This document shows, in pieces, positions 1 to 5,785 of a stretch of 5,785 nucleotides of DNA. The notes under the pieces are model-generated. The model saw only the letters and a list, made by a program, of their open reading frames with translations. It was not told where the DNA came from and searched no databases. Position numbers and translations under genes: made by a program. The DNA is from DUAL01 sp036012565 (lineage in GTDB: Bacteria; Bacteroidota; Bacteroidia; Flavobacteriales; BACL11). The DNA lies in assembly GCA_036012565.1 (NCBI GenBank), contig DASCPP010000037.1, positions 1 through 5,785 on the forward strand, given 5' to 3'. How positions within the stretch are numbered: the first letter of the stretch is position 1; the number at the start of each line of letters is the position of its first letter.

Positions 1-21
1 CGTCTTAGCCCCAAAAAACAT
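1..21 (-). CDS. Possible first codons of a following minus-strand gene (partial)
   Basis: On the minus strand an ATG at 21-19 opens a frame that stays open for seven codons to the window edge (MFFGAKT). It starts only two bases after the TAA of the large membrane-protein gene, which is the spacing expected of a translationally coupled downstream gene. Seven codons cannot identify a product, and an ATG can occur here by chance, so this is only a flag that the transcript may continue past the window. Confidence 0.2.
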
Positions 22-23
22 GC

Positions 24-3000
24 TTAATTATTTTGCGATTGAGCAGCAATATATTCATCCATGAAAGTATTTATTAGATACTCTTCTTTGTCTATTTCTT
101 CTACTGCACCACTTTTTTCTCTAAAATATTTTCCATCTATTTCACTATATTCATAGCTTACATTAGCCAATTGGAAATTTTGAATCAGACGGGAAATATT
201 AGAAAGCACACTACCCGCAATTTGGATATTTCTATTCAATCCCCCTTTATCTTTTAGCGCATTAATATAATTAAATTCATCCAAAAAAGTCTCTATCATT
301 TGTGTCAAAATTGCATTCCCTTTTTCTTTTTCACCCAATCTATAATAAGTATTTACAAGCGGGAAAGCATACACATTAAACGGGGCAGAGGTATTTGGCA
401 TTTCTCTCACACATCTATCAAGTACTGCAATGGCATCTTCTTTTCTATCCAATACAAAAAGAGATTCTGCCAAGCGCGCATAATTATTTCTAAAATTCAT
501 AATCATCCTTGTGTTTGTTTCATCCAAATATACATCCGGATTATTTAGCCCACCCCAAGAAAATTTATTCATTAGGTTGTCATACATTCTATCCACATTC
601 ACCTCTCCTGTTTGCCCGTCAGGCGAAATCGCCTCATAAGGAACTAAGCGATAAGAAAGTCCTTCCAATTGAAAGTATTTTTGCAAGCCCATAAAATTAT
701 CTGAGCCAACTGTAATGGCAAAATAAATTGGCCGTTTCCAATTGTTATGTGCCAGCATGTCCAATACCATTAGTTGATTTTTATAAAAGCCATTGCCTTT
801 TATTTTCCATTTTATTTCAGGTAGGATTTTCTCATATTTTTCAACAGGAACAGTTCCGTTTGCTTTTACTTTTTCAATATCCACTTTTAATTTGAGTTTT
901 TTTGCTGGACAGTAATTCCGTTTTCCAGCATTAGTAACTATCTTTGTTTGGTTTTTGTCACTTCTAATAAAATCAATAACTTCTTTTACATCCACATACC
1001 CAAGTCCTCTATCGTTAATTGGAATGTAATCTCTTGTTCCGGATCTATATTGTTTATTTTCAAAAGAGGAGGGAATAGGAGCAGCATCATAAGTTGCTCG
1101 CTTCATTTGGTCGATATACCAAGAGGTATTAAACAAACTTAGGTTTACTACTTTTATGTCTGTTCTTAATCCTTCCACCTCTTGCATATACCAAAGTGGG
1201 AAGGTGTCGTTATCCCCATTGGTAAAGAGGATTGCGTTTTTATCGCAGGAGTTTAAATAATTAGCCGCTACTTCTTTTGCAGTATATCTTCCTGAACGAT
1301 CATGGTCATCCCAGTTTTCAGTTGCCATAATAGTTGGCGCTAATAACAATGCAATGGAAGTTGCTATCCATGCACTTGTAGTGGAATTCATTTTCTTGCT
1401 CAAAAAATCGTAAATTCCTAATACACTCAATCCTATCCAAATAGCAAATACGTAATAGGATCCTACATAGGCGTAATCCCTTTCTCTGGGTTGGAATGGG
1501 GTAATGTTAAGATAAATAATAATTAATACTCCTGTGAAAAGGAAGAATAATAAAACTGCCACAGCATCTTGCTCATTCTTTTTGAAATGGAATAGCATTC
1601 CAATTAATCCTAAAATAAGGGGCAAGAAATAATAATGATTTTTTCCTTTATTGTTTTTCAAATAATCTGGTAATTTAACATTTGATGGTTGTCCAAGCCG
1701 AGCATTATCAATAAAACTTATGCCACTTTCCCAATTTCCGTGCAGGACATTTCCATCCATATTCATATAGTCATTTTGTCTTCCAGCAAAATTCCACATA
1801 AAATACCTAAGGTAAGACCAGCCAATTTGATACTTAAAAAAGAAGGAAAGATTCTGTGAAAAAGTTGGGGTTTTGTCTTTGTTGGTTTTGCTAAGCCCTG
1901 CCCAAGATCTATATCCGTTTGCATGTCTTGACTGAGTATTACTCCACATTCTTGGGAAAATGGTTTTATGCCTTTTCGCATAATTTGGAATTGTATTTTC
2001 TCTTTTATCAATCACAACATATTTTCCCTTTTTTTCGTCTTTTGCATATATAGGATTCCCATCCAAATAGGGGTCTTTATTATCTAATTTAGCGTTAAAA
2101 TAATGCCCATACACAATAGGCCAGCTTCCATATTGTTCCCTTTTTAAATAAGATAAAAGTCCAACTGCATCTTCTGGATTATTCTCATCAATTGGAGGGT
2201 TTGCATTGGAACGGACTACCAAGATAGCGAATGAAGAATAGCCAATTAAAAGTACGGTAAAACCCAAAATGGCGGTATTCCAAATGGCTTTATTATTCTT
2301 TTTGGTGTATTGCAATCCAAAAATAATAGCGGCAGTTAAAACCACAAAATACAATATTGTCCCTGAATTAAAAGGTAGGCCAATGGTGTTCACAAAAAAC
2401 AATTCAAAAGAAGAAATCAAGCTTACTGCCATTGGAATAATTACGCCTTGCACAATTCCTAAAAGCACCATGGAAATAATAAAAGCTTTAATGGCTCCAA
2501 TTTTTGAATATTCATAATTTTTGTAATAATAAATCATGCCCATTGCAGGAATTGTAAGTAAGGAAAGTAAATGAACTCCAACCGATAATCCAATTAAATA
2601 AGCAATCAGAATCAGCCATCTACTTGCATGTGGCTGATCTGCTTCTCTTTCCCACTTCATGATGCACCAAAAAGTGACTGCTGTAAAAAAGGAAGACATG
2701 GCATACACTTCACCTTCTACTGCCGAAAACCAGAAAGAATCAGAAAAAGTATAAGCTAACGCTCCTACAACACCACTTCCTAAAATAGCATATATTTTTC
2801 CCTGATTATCTTCATAAGTATTTGTAAACATTTTTCTACCAAAAGCGGTAATAGTCCAAAAAAGAAATAAAATGGTAAAGGAACTACAAAGAGCAGACAT
2901 TATATTTATTGCTACTGCAACTTGAGATGTCCCTGGACTTGCAAATAGGGTAAAAATTCTTCCGAATAATTGGAATAAAGGAGCTCCTGGAGGATGCCCT

Positions 3001-3143
3001 ACTTCCAATTTGTAAGCAGTTGCAATATATTCTCCACAATCCCAAAAGCTTACCGTTTGCTCGATAGTAGATAGGTATACAAATGAAGCGATTAAAAAAA
3101 CGCTCCAGCCTAATATGTTATTTAATTTATTGAAGTTATTCAT
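24..3143 (-). CDS. DUF2723 (GT117-type) polytopic membrane protein, probable protein O-glycosyltransferase
   Basis: This is a full-length 1039-residue member of the DUF2723 family, which CAZy lists as GT117. The human relative TMEM260 is a protein O-mannosyltransferase, so a GT-C enzyme moving sugar from a lipid-linked donor to exported proteins is the likely role; the substrate here is unknown. After a first membrane helix (about 9-28) comes the family's acidic loop motif WDCGEYI (34-40; D35 and E38 are the best catalytic candidates) and GHPPGAPLFQL (49-59). Roughly 12 membrane segments follow, in blocks at about 73-311 and 503-606, split by a hydrophilic loop at 312-500. Other family-like motifs are AVEGEVYAM (141-149) and PRERDYAYVGSYY (552-564). 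Residues 610-1039 are soluble, with DDHDRSGRY (612-620), TNGDNDTFPLWY (641-652) and TPR-like helices at about 884-956. The ATG at 3143 is preceded by AGGA with a six-base spacer. No frameshift is seen. The family call is firm and the reaction is inferred. Confidence 0.9.
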   Translation of the reverse strand: MNNFNKLNNILGWSVFLIASFVYLSTIEQTVSFWDCGEYIATAYKLEVGHPPGAPLFQLFGRIFTLFASPGTSQVAVAINIMSALCSSFTILFLFWTITAFGRKMFTNTYEDNQGKIYAILGSGVVGALAYTFSDSFWFSAVEGEVYAMSSFFTAVTFWCIMKWEREADQPHASRWLILIAYLIGLSVGVHLLSLLTIPAMGMIYYYKNYEYSKIGAIKAFIISMVLLGIVQGVIIPMAVSLISSFELFFVNTIGLPFNSGTILYFVVLTAAIIFGLQYTKKNNKAIWNTAILGFTVLLIGYSSFAILVVRSNANPPIDENNPEDAVGLLSYLKREQYGSWPIVYGHYFNAKLDNKDPYLDGNPIYAKDEKKGKYVVIDKRENTIPNYAKRHKTIFPRMWSNTQSRHANGYRSWAGLSKTNKDKTPTFSQNLSFFFKYQIGWSYLRYFMWNFAGRQNDYMNMDGNVLHGNWESGISFIDNARLGQPSNVKLPDYLKNNKGKNHYYFLPLILGLIGMLFHFKKNEQDAVAVLLFFLFTGVLIIIYLNITPFQPRERDYAYVGSYYVFAIWIGLSVLGIYDFLSKKMNSTTSAWIATSIALLLAPTIMATENWDDHDRSGRYTAKEVAANYLNSCDKNAILFTNGDNDTFPLWYMQEVEGLRTDIKVVNLSLFNTSWYIDQMKRATYDAAPIPSSFENKQYRSGTRDYIPINDRGLGYVDVKEVIDFIRSDKNQTKIVTNAGKRNYCPAKKLKLKVDIEKVKANGTVPVEKYEKILPEIKWKIKGNGFYKNQLMVLDMLAHNNWKRPIYFAITVGSDNFMGLQKYFQLEGLSYRLVPYEAISPDGQTGEVNVDRMYDNLMNKFSWGGLNNPDVYLDETNTRMIMNFRNNYARLAESLFVLDRKEDAIAVLDRCVREMPNTSAPFNVYAFPLVNTYYRLGEKEKGNAILTQMIETFLDEFNYINALKDKGGLNRNIQIAGSVLSNISRLIQNFQLANVSYEYSEIDGKYFREKSGAVEEIDKEEYLINTFMDEYIAAQSQNN

Positions 3144-3269
3144 AATGTTTCCTGATTTTTTAGATTGCGAATTTAAGAAATAAAATATGATTCTAATTAA
3201 AAACTAAATTATGATAAAATATTTTGTACTTCCTGGGTAATTGTTATTTTTGCCCACTATCTTTAAAAA
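3144..3269. other. Divergent intergenic region between the membrane protein gene and tRNA-Gln
   Basis: This very AT-rich spacer separates two divergently transcribed genes. On the plus strand it carries a clear Bacteroidota-type promoter for the tRNA (listed separately). On the minus strand only a weak match is visible: TAAATTCG at 3175-3168 (one mismatch to TAnnTTTG) with TTAG at 3196-3193 as a poor -33 element. If real, it would give a short leader of about 20 bases before the ATG at 3143. No open reading frame or other RNA gene is apparent. Confidence 0.6.
3224..3252 (+). promoter_or_regulatory. Bacteroidota-type promoter for tRNA-Gln
   Basis: TATTTTTG at 3245-3252 fits the Bacteroidota -7 consensus TAnnTTTG exactly. 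A TTG at 3224-3226, within a TTTTG run, lies 18 bases upstream, inside the usual 17-23 base spacing for the -33 element. Transcription would begin near 3257-3260, about ten bases before the tRNA 5' end, which is a sensible position for a tRNA gene. The match is by eye; AT-rich DNA gives some chance hits, but position and spacing both agree. Confidence 0.7.
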
Positions 3270-3342
3270 TGCCCGATGGTGTAACTGGCAACACGTCTGT
3301 TTTTGGTGCAGAAGAGTCTAGGTTCGAGCCCTAGTCGGGCAA
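3270..3342 (+). tRNA. tRNA-Gln (anticodon TTG)
   Basis: All four arms fold without a mismatch. The acceptor stem is TGCCCGA (3270-3276) with TCGGGCA (3335-3341). The D stem is GTGT/ACAC around an eight-base loop with the conserved GG. The anticodon stem is TCTGT/GCAGA with one T-G wobble, around the loop TTTTGGT (3301-3307). The T arm is CTAGG/CCTAG around TTCGAGC. The anticodon is TTG at 3303-3305, reading glutamine CAA codons, and CAG by wobble. The first pair is T1-A72, as is usual for tRNA-Gln. The discriminator base is A3342 and the CCA tail is not encoded (CAA follows), so CCA must be added after transcription. The five-base variable loop makes it class I. Confidence 0.97.
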
Positions 3343-3384
3343 CAAATAAAAGATACAGAGGCGGATTCTTTGTATTTTATTTGT
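3342..3384 (+). repeat. Long inverted repeat just after the tRNA; possible terminator or processing hairpin
   Basis: ACAAATAAAA (3342-3351) is the exact reverse complement of TTTTATTTGT (3375-3384). After a two-base bulge (GA), TACA (3354-3357) pairs with TGTA (3371-3374), so the stem has 14 pairs around a 13-base loop. The stem is AT-rich, and its right arm is itself T-rich, as in a weak intrinsic terminator for the tRNA transcript. Its left arm begins at the tRNA discriminator base, so the structure could also affect 3' processing. The loop contains GAGG, which can pair with CCTC at 3387-3390 just beyond the stem. The pairing is seen directly; the role is inference. Confidence 0.5.
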
Positions 3385-3395
3385 AACCTCTAAGG

Positions 3396-3405
3396 CATGT
3401 ACATG
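3396..3405. repeat. 10-base perfect palindrome CATGTACATG
   Basis: CATGTACATG equals its own reverse complement and sits about 60 bases upstream of the predicted rimP -33 element, between the tRNA and the operon. It could be a dimeric-protein binding site, but a single 10-base palindrome is weak evidence and no second copy was noticed nearby. Confidence 0.25.
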
Positions 3406-3463
3406 GGAAAGATTAGAACAAACTAATTCCTTTGAAAACAAAAGAGTAATACTGAAATAATAG

Positions 3464-3495
3464 TTTGCGAGATATGTAAAAAGGTTATATATTTG
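3464..3495 (+). promoter_or_regulatory. Bacteroidota-type promoter for the rimP-nusA-infB operon
   Basis: TATATTTG at 3488-3495 matches TAnnTTTG exactly, and TTTG at 3464-3467 lies 20 bases upstream as the -33 element. This predicts a start of transcription near 3500 and an untranslated leader of about 66 bases before the rimP ATG at 3567. The leader contains the GC-rich hairpin described separately. The operon therefore seems able to start independently of the tRNA, although read-through from the tRNA promoter is not excluded. Confidence 0.7.
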
Positions 3496-3517
3496 CCAAC
3501 AAGAAAATAGAAGAATT

Positions 3518-3544
3518 GAGGATGGGGCTTAAGGCCCCATCTTT
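3518..3544 (+). promoter_or_regulatory. GC-rich terminator-like hairpin in the rimP leader; possible attenuator
   Basis: GATGGGGC (3521-3528) pairs perfectly with GCCCCATC (3534-3541) around the five-base loop TTAAG. The stem can be extended by G-T, A-T and G-T pairs to 3518/3544, and a short T run (3542-3545) lies immediately 3'. In this AT-rich stretch such a stem stands out. It begins about 20 bases after the predicted transcription start and ends about 22 bases before the rimP ATG. The form resembles an intrinsic terminator with a short T tract, as expected of an attenuator or pause site. NusA, encoded downstream, is known to stimulate hairpin-dependent pausing and termination and to autoregulate its operon in Escherichia coli. 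Feedback at this hairpin is therefore plausible but inferred. Confidence 0.6.
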
Positions 3545-3566
3545 TGTACAAGTTTTACACAAGAAA

Positions 3567-4016
3567 ATGATAGCAGAAGAAAGAGTACAACAACTTGCCA
3601 GAGAAAAGGTTTTGGAATTAGGAGGGTTTTTAGTTTCGGCAAAAGTGAGTGGACAAAATATAATAAGTGTGTTTGTAGATAAAGCAGTTGGAATTTCGAT
3701 TAAGGAATGCTTGCAAATTAGTCGGCATATTGAAAATGAGTTGGATAGAGAGATTGAAGATTTTCAGCTTTCAGTTTCTTCTCCAGGACTTACTAATCCT
3801 TTTTTGGTAAAGGAACAATATCAAAAGAATAAGGGGAAAGATATAGCAGTAAAACTAAAAAACGGAAAAAAAGTAAAAGGAAAATTATTGACTTTTGATG
3901 ATGATATCACTTTAGAAACCAGCAAAAAAGTAAAAGGAAAAAAAATAAAAAAAACAGAGGAAATAATAATTTCTTCCAAAGAGATAAAAGAAACAAAACT
4001 AGTTATAAAAATATAA
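3567..4016 (+). CDS. rimP: Ribosome maturation factor RimP
   Basis: RimP is a cytoplasmic factor that binds the 30S subunit and assists its late assembly. The 149-residue product has the expected two-part layout. An alpha/beta N-terminal domain (about 1-75) ends in LSVSSPGLTNPF (68-79), the RimP signature region, preceded by IKECLQISRHIENELD (45-60). A C-terminal SH3-like domain (about 84-149) follows, starting at KNKGKDIAVKLKNGKKVKGKL. The stretch 119-131 is very lysine-rich (KKVKGKKIKK), a basic insertion between the last strands. I chose the ATG at 3567 because homologues start near this point. Upstream in-frame starts (TTG 3516, ATG 3522) lie within the leader hairpin and would add MGLKAPSFVQVLHKK from the ATG. 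No strong Shine-Dalgarno is visible, which is usual in this phylum. It is the first gene of the operon, nine bases before nusA. Two A8 tracts lie at 3938-3954. Confidence 0.93.
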   Translation: MIAEERVQQLAREKVLELGGFLVSAKVSGQNIISVFVDKAVGISIKECLQISRHIENELDREIEDFQLSVSSPGLTNPFLVKEQYQKNKGKDIAVKLKNGKKVKGKLLTFDDDITLETSKKVKGKKIKKTEEIIISSKEIKETKLVIKI

Positions 4017-4025
4017 ATTATAAAA

Positions 4026-5273
4026 ATGGATATAGAGAATTTAATTGACTCGTTTTCCGAGTTTAAGGAAGTAAAAAATATAAACCGAGAAACAATGATG
4101 AACATCTTGGAAGATGTTTTTAAATCAGTTTTAGCTAGAAAATATGATGAAGCCGATAATTTTGATGTTATCATAAATGTGGATAAAGGCGATTTGGAGA
4201 TTTGGAGAAACAGAGAAGTTGTAAAAAATGGAAAGGTAGAAAATCCAATTGCTCAAATATCACTTTCTGATGCCTTAAAGATTGAGGATGATTATGAAGT
4301 AGGGGAAGAGGTATCTGAACAAATTGATTTTGACACAGAATTTGGGAGAAGGCATGTTCTCTCTATCCGACAAAACTTACAAGCAAGAGTTCAGGATTTA
4401 AACAGAGATGAAATCCTGAAAAAATATAGTGAAAGAGTTGGAGAAATTATAAGTGGTGAGGTTTATCAGGTTTGGAGAAATGAAATCCTTTTGCAAGATG
4501 ATGAAGGGAATGATTTAATTCTGCCAAAAGCAAATCAGATTCAAAGAGATTTTTTTAGAAAAGGAGAAACGGTAAAAGCAGTAATACTTTCGGCTGAACT
4601 AAAAAACAACAAAGCCCTTATTACACTTTCGCGTATTGCGCCAGAATTTATTGAACGGCTTTTTGAAACGGAAGTCCCTGAAGTTTTTGACGGACTGATA
4701 ACCATCAAAAAAGTAGTAAGGATTCCAGGTGAAAGAGCAAAGGTAGCAGTAGAATCTTATGATGACAGAATCGATCCTGTTGGTGCTTGCGTTGGGATGA
4801 AAGGATCAAGAATCCATGGTATTGTTCGCGAACTTAGAAACGAAAATATTGATGTTATCAATTTTACAGAAAATACCCAACTACTCATTACGCGCTCGCT
4901 TAGCCCTGCAAAAGTGAGTTCCATAAAAGTTAATGAAGATAATAACAGGGCTGATGTGTATATGCAGCCCGACCAAGTTTCTTTGGCGATTGGCAAGGGA
5001 GGTTTTAATATCAAATTAGCAGGTCTTCTTACTGGTTATGAAATTGATGTTTATCGAGATATGGATGACATGGTGGATGATGTAGCGATTGAAGAATTTT
5101 CAGATGAAATTGAAAACTGGATTATTGAAGAGCTTAAAGCAATTGGTTGCGACTCGGCAAGAAGTGTATTAGAATTAGATGTGGAAGATTTGGTAAAAAG
5201 AACAGACCTGGAAATTGAAACTATAGAAAATGTATTGTCGGTTTTTAAAAACGAATTGGAAACAGAAGAATAA
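4026..5273 (+). CDS. nusA: Transcription termination/antitermination factor NusA
   Basis: NusA binds RNA polymerase and nascent RNA, controlling pausing, intrinsic termination and antitermination in the cytoplasm. The 415 residues show the whole core in order. The polymerase-binding N-terminal domain spans about 1-130. An S1 domain follows at about 136-203 (GEIISGEVYQVW). KH1 lies at about 230-297, with VGACVGMKGSRI (252-263) and its GxxG loop GMKG. KH2 lies at about 300-345, with SLAIGKGGFNIKLA (319-332) and GKGG. A helix-hairpin-helix-like tail at about 355-412 contains IGCDSARSVLELDVEDLV. It lacks the pair of acidic C-terminal repeats of the longer Escherichia coli protein, which fits a Bacteroidota NusA. 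The ATG at 4026 is nine bases after rimP, so co-transcription is near certain. Unlike in Bacillus, no ylxR or L7Ae-like gene lies between nusA and infB. Confidence 0.97.
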   Translation: MDIENLIDSFSEFKEVKNINRETMMNILEDVFKSVLARKYDEADNFDVIINVDKGDLEIWRNREVVKNGKVENPIAQISLSDALKIEDDYEVGEEVSEQIDFDTEFGRRHVLSIRQNLQARVQDLNRDEILKKYSERVGEIISGEVYQVWRNEILLQDDEGNDLILPKANQIQRDFFRKGETVKAVILSAELKNNKALITLSRIAPEFIERLFETEVPEVFDGLITIKKVVRIPGERAKVAVESYDDRIDPVGACVGMKGSRIHGIVRELRNENIDVINFTENTQLLITRSLSPAKVSSIKVNEDNNRADVYMQPDQVSLAIGKGGFNIKLAGLLTGYEIDVYRDMDDMVDDVAIEEFSDEIENWIIEELKAIGCDSARSVLELDVEDLVKRTDLEIETIENVLSVFKNELETEE

Positions 5274-5287
5274 TATAAAACAAAAGA

Positions 5288-5785
5288 ATGTCAGAGAAAA
5301 AGAGCATACGGCTAAATAAACTTACAAAGGAGTTTAATGTTGGAAGTGATAGAATCCTATCCTTTTTACAAGGCAAGGGTGTGACTGGATTAAATCCTAC
5401 ATCTAAAATCTCTGATGATGTTTATCAGCTTTTACTTAGCGAATTTCAAATGTCCAAACAAACGAAATTGGCAGCAAAAATTGTTGCTAACAAGTTACAG
5501 ATGGAACAAGAAAGTCAGGAATTAGAATCTGAAAAAATAAAAGTGGAGCCTCAAAAATTAAGTATTAAGCCAATAGGAACTCTTGATTTGTCTGATACAA
5601 AATCAAAAACAATAGATACTGATAAAAAAACGGAAGAGCCAAAAAGAGAAAAAGTAATAAAGGCAAAAGCTCAGCTATTATCAAAGCCAAAAGTAACTGG
5701 TGAAAAAGTGGATTTAGATAAACTAACTCCTAAGAAGAAAAAACCTGTTGCCACATCTTCAGAAGGAGGGGTTGCTGGAAAGAAA
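5288..5785 (+). CDS. infB: Translation initiation factor IF-2, N-terminal part (runs off the window)
   Basis: An ATG at 5288 opens a frame without stops for 166 codons to the window edge, so this is the 5' part of a longer gene. IF2 is the GTPase that brings formyl-methionyl initiator tRNA to the 30S subunit and promotes subunit joining. The start MSEKKSIRLNKLTKEFNV and residues 5-53 (ILSFLQGKGV, then TSKISDDVYQLLLSEF) form the IF2 N-terminal helical domain typical of Bacteroidota. Residues 56-166 are a charged, low-complexity, lysine- and glutamate-rich linker with GEKVDLDKL (138-146) and a KKKK run, a poorly conserved linker usual in IF2. The GTP-binding domain lies beyond the window, so the call rests on the N-terminus and on gene order. 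The gap after nusA is 14 bases, which supports one operon. Confidence 0.93.
   Translation, partial: MSEKKSIRLNKLTKEFNVGSDRILSFLQGKGVTGLNPTSKISDDVYQLLLSEFQMSKQTKLAAKIVANKLQMEQESQELESEKIKVEPQKLSIKPIGTLDLSDTKSKTIDTDKKTEEPKREKVIKAKAQLLSKPKVTGEKVDLDKLTPKKKKPVATSSEGGVAGKK

Larger units (their letters stand above)
3343..3515. other. Intergenic region between tRNA-Gln and the rimP leader hairpin
   Basis: No convincing protein gene is present here. The region holds the AT-rich inverted repeat next to the tRNA, a 10-base perfect palindrome CATGTACATG at 3396-3405, and the rimP promoter at 3464-3495. The stretch from about 3406 to 3463 shows nothing I can name. Confidence 0.6.

Noticed and set aside
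300..1142. Small plus-strand open frames of 61-82 codons at 300-548, 509-694 and 948-1142
   Set aside because: They lie wholly opposite the conserved coding sequence of the DUF2723 gene, have low-complexity translations with no recognisable domain, and are shadows of the real gene.
3168..3196. Minus-strand promoter for the DUF2723 gene (TAAATTCG with TTAG 17 bases upstream)
   Set aside because: Both boxes deviate from the Bacteroidota consensus and the region is so AT-rich that such partial matches are expected by chance; kept only as a remark under the intergenic region.
3270..3391. tRNA-Gln as an integration site for a mobile element
   Set aside because: No integrase, no repeated copy of the tRNA 3' end and no foreign-looking genes are present; the sequence after the tRNA leads straight into a core operon.
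3343..3463. A riboswitch or T-box upstream of the operon
   Set aside because: No conserved riboswitch core or T-box-like sequence is visible, most of this stretch lies upstream of the predicted rimP transcription start, and the downstream genes are not typical targets.
3821..4174. A 117-codon minus-strand open frame across the rimP-nusA junction
   Set aside because: Its Ser/Phe/Ile-rich translation is the antisense of lysine- and glutamate-rich rimP and nusA codons; both plus-strand genes are clearly real.
4757..5014. An 85-codon minus-strand open frame inside nusA
   Set aside because: It is antisense to the conserved KH domains of NusA and shows no family features.
5453..5785. Treating the charged, repetitive-looking end of infB as a repeat or a separate protein
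   Set aside because: It is in the same open frame as the IF2 N-terminal domain, and a low-complexity lysine/glutamate-rich linker before the GTPase domain is normal for IF2.

Overview
The window looks like an ordinary core-genome segment of an AT-rich member of the Bacteroidota. Three lines support this. It holds a full-length DUF2723/GT117-type membrane protein of the form common in that phylum. The gene order is rimP-nusA-infB with nothing between nusA and infB. Two promoter-like sites fit the Bacteroidota consensus (TTTG or TTG, a 17-23 base spacer, then TAnnTTTG) and lie at the right places upstream of the tRNA and of rimP. I cannot place it more precisely than phylum, possibly a Flavobacteriia-like lineage.

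Layout: positions 24-3143 (minus strand) encode the large polytopic membrane protein with a soluble C-terminal half. Positions 1-21 could be the first seven codons of a following minus-strand gene. A divergent intergenic region (3144-3269) carries a good promoter for a tRNA-Gln(TTG) gene at 3270-3342. Positions 3343-3566 contain no protein gene. They hold a long inverted repeat directly after the tRNA, a 10-base palindrome, a rimP promoter and a GC-rich hairpin in the predicted rimP leader. The plus-strand operon then runs rimP (3567-4016), nusA (4026-5273) and the 5' part of infB (5288 to the window edge), with gaps of 9 and 14 bases.

The plus-strand genes all serve gene expression: a glutamine tRNA, a 30S maturation factor, a transcription elongation/termination factor and the initiator-tRNA-carrying GTPase IF2. 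The membrane protein is functionally separate and belongs to a glycosyltransferase family. I see no mobile element, CRISPR array or defence module. I do not see an undescribed multi-gene system. The points worth a second look are RNA-level: the rimP leader hairpin as a possible attenuator of the operon that encodes NusA, the pseudoknot-capable repeat after the tRNA, and a pair of A8 tracts inside rimP.
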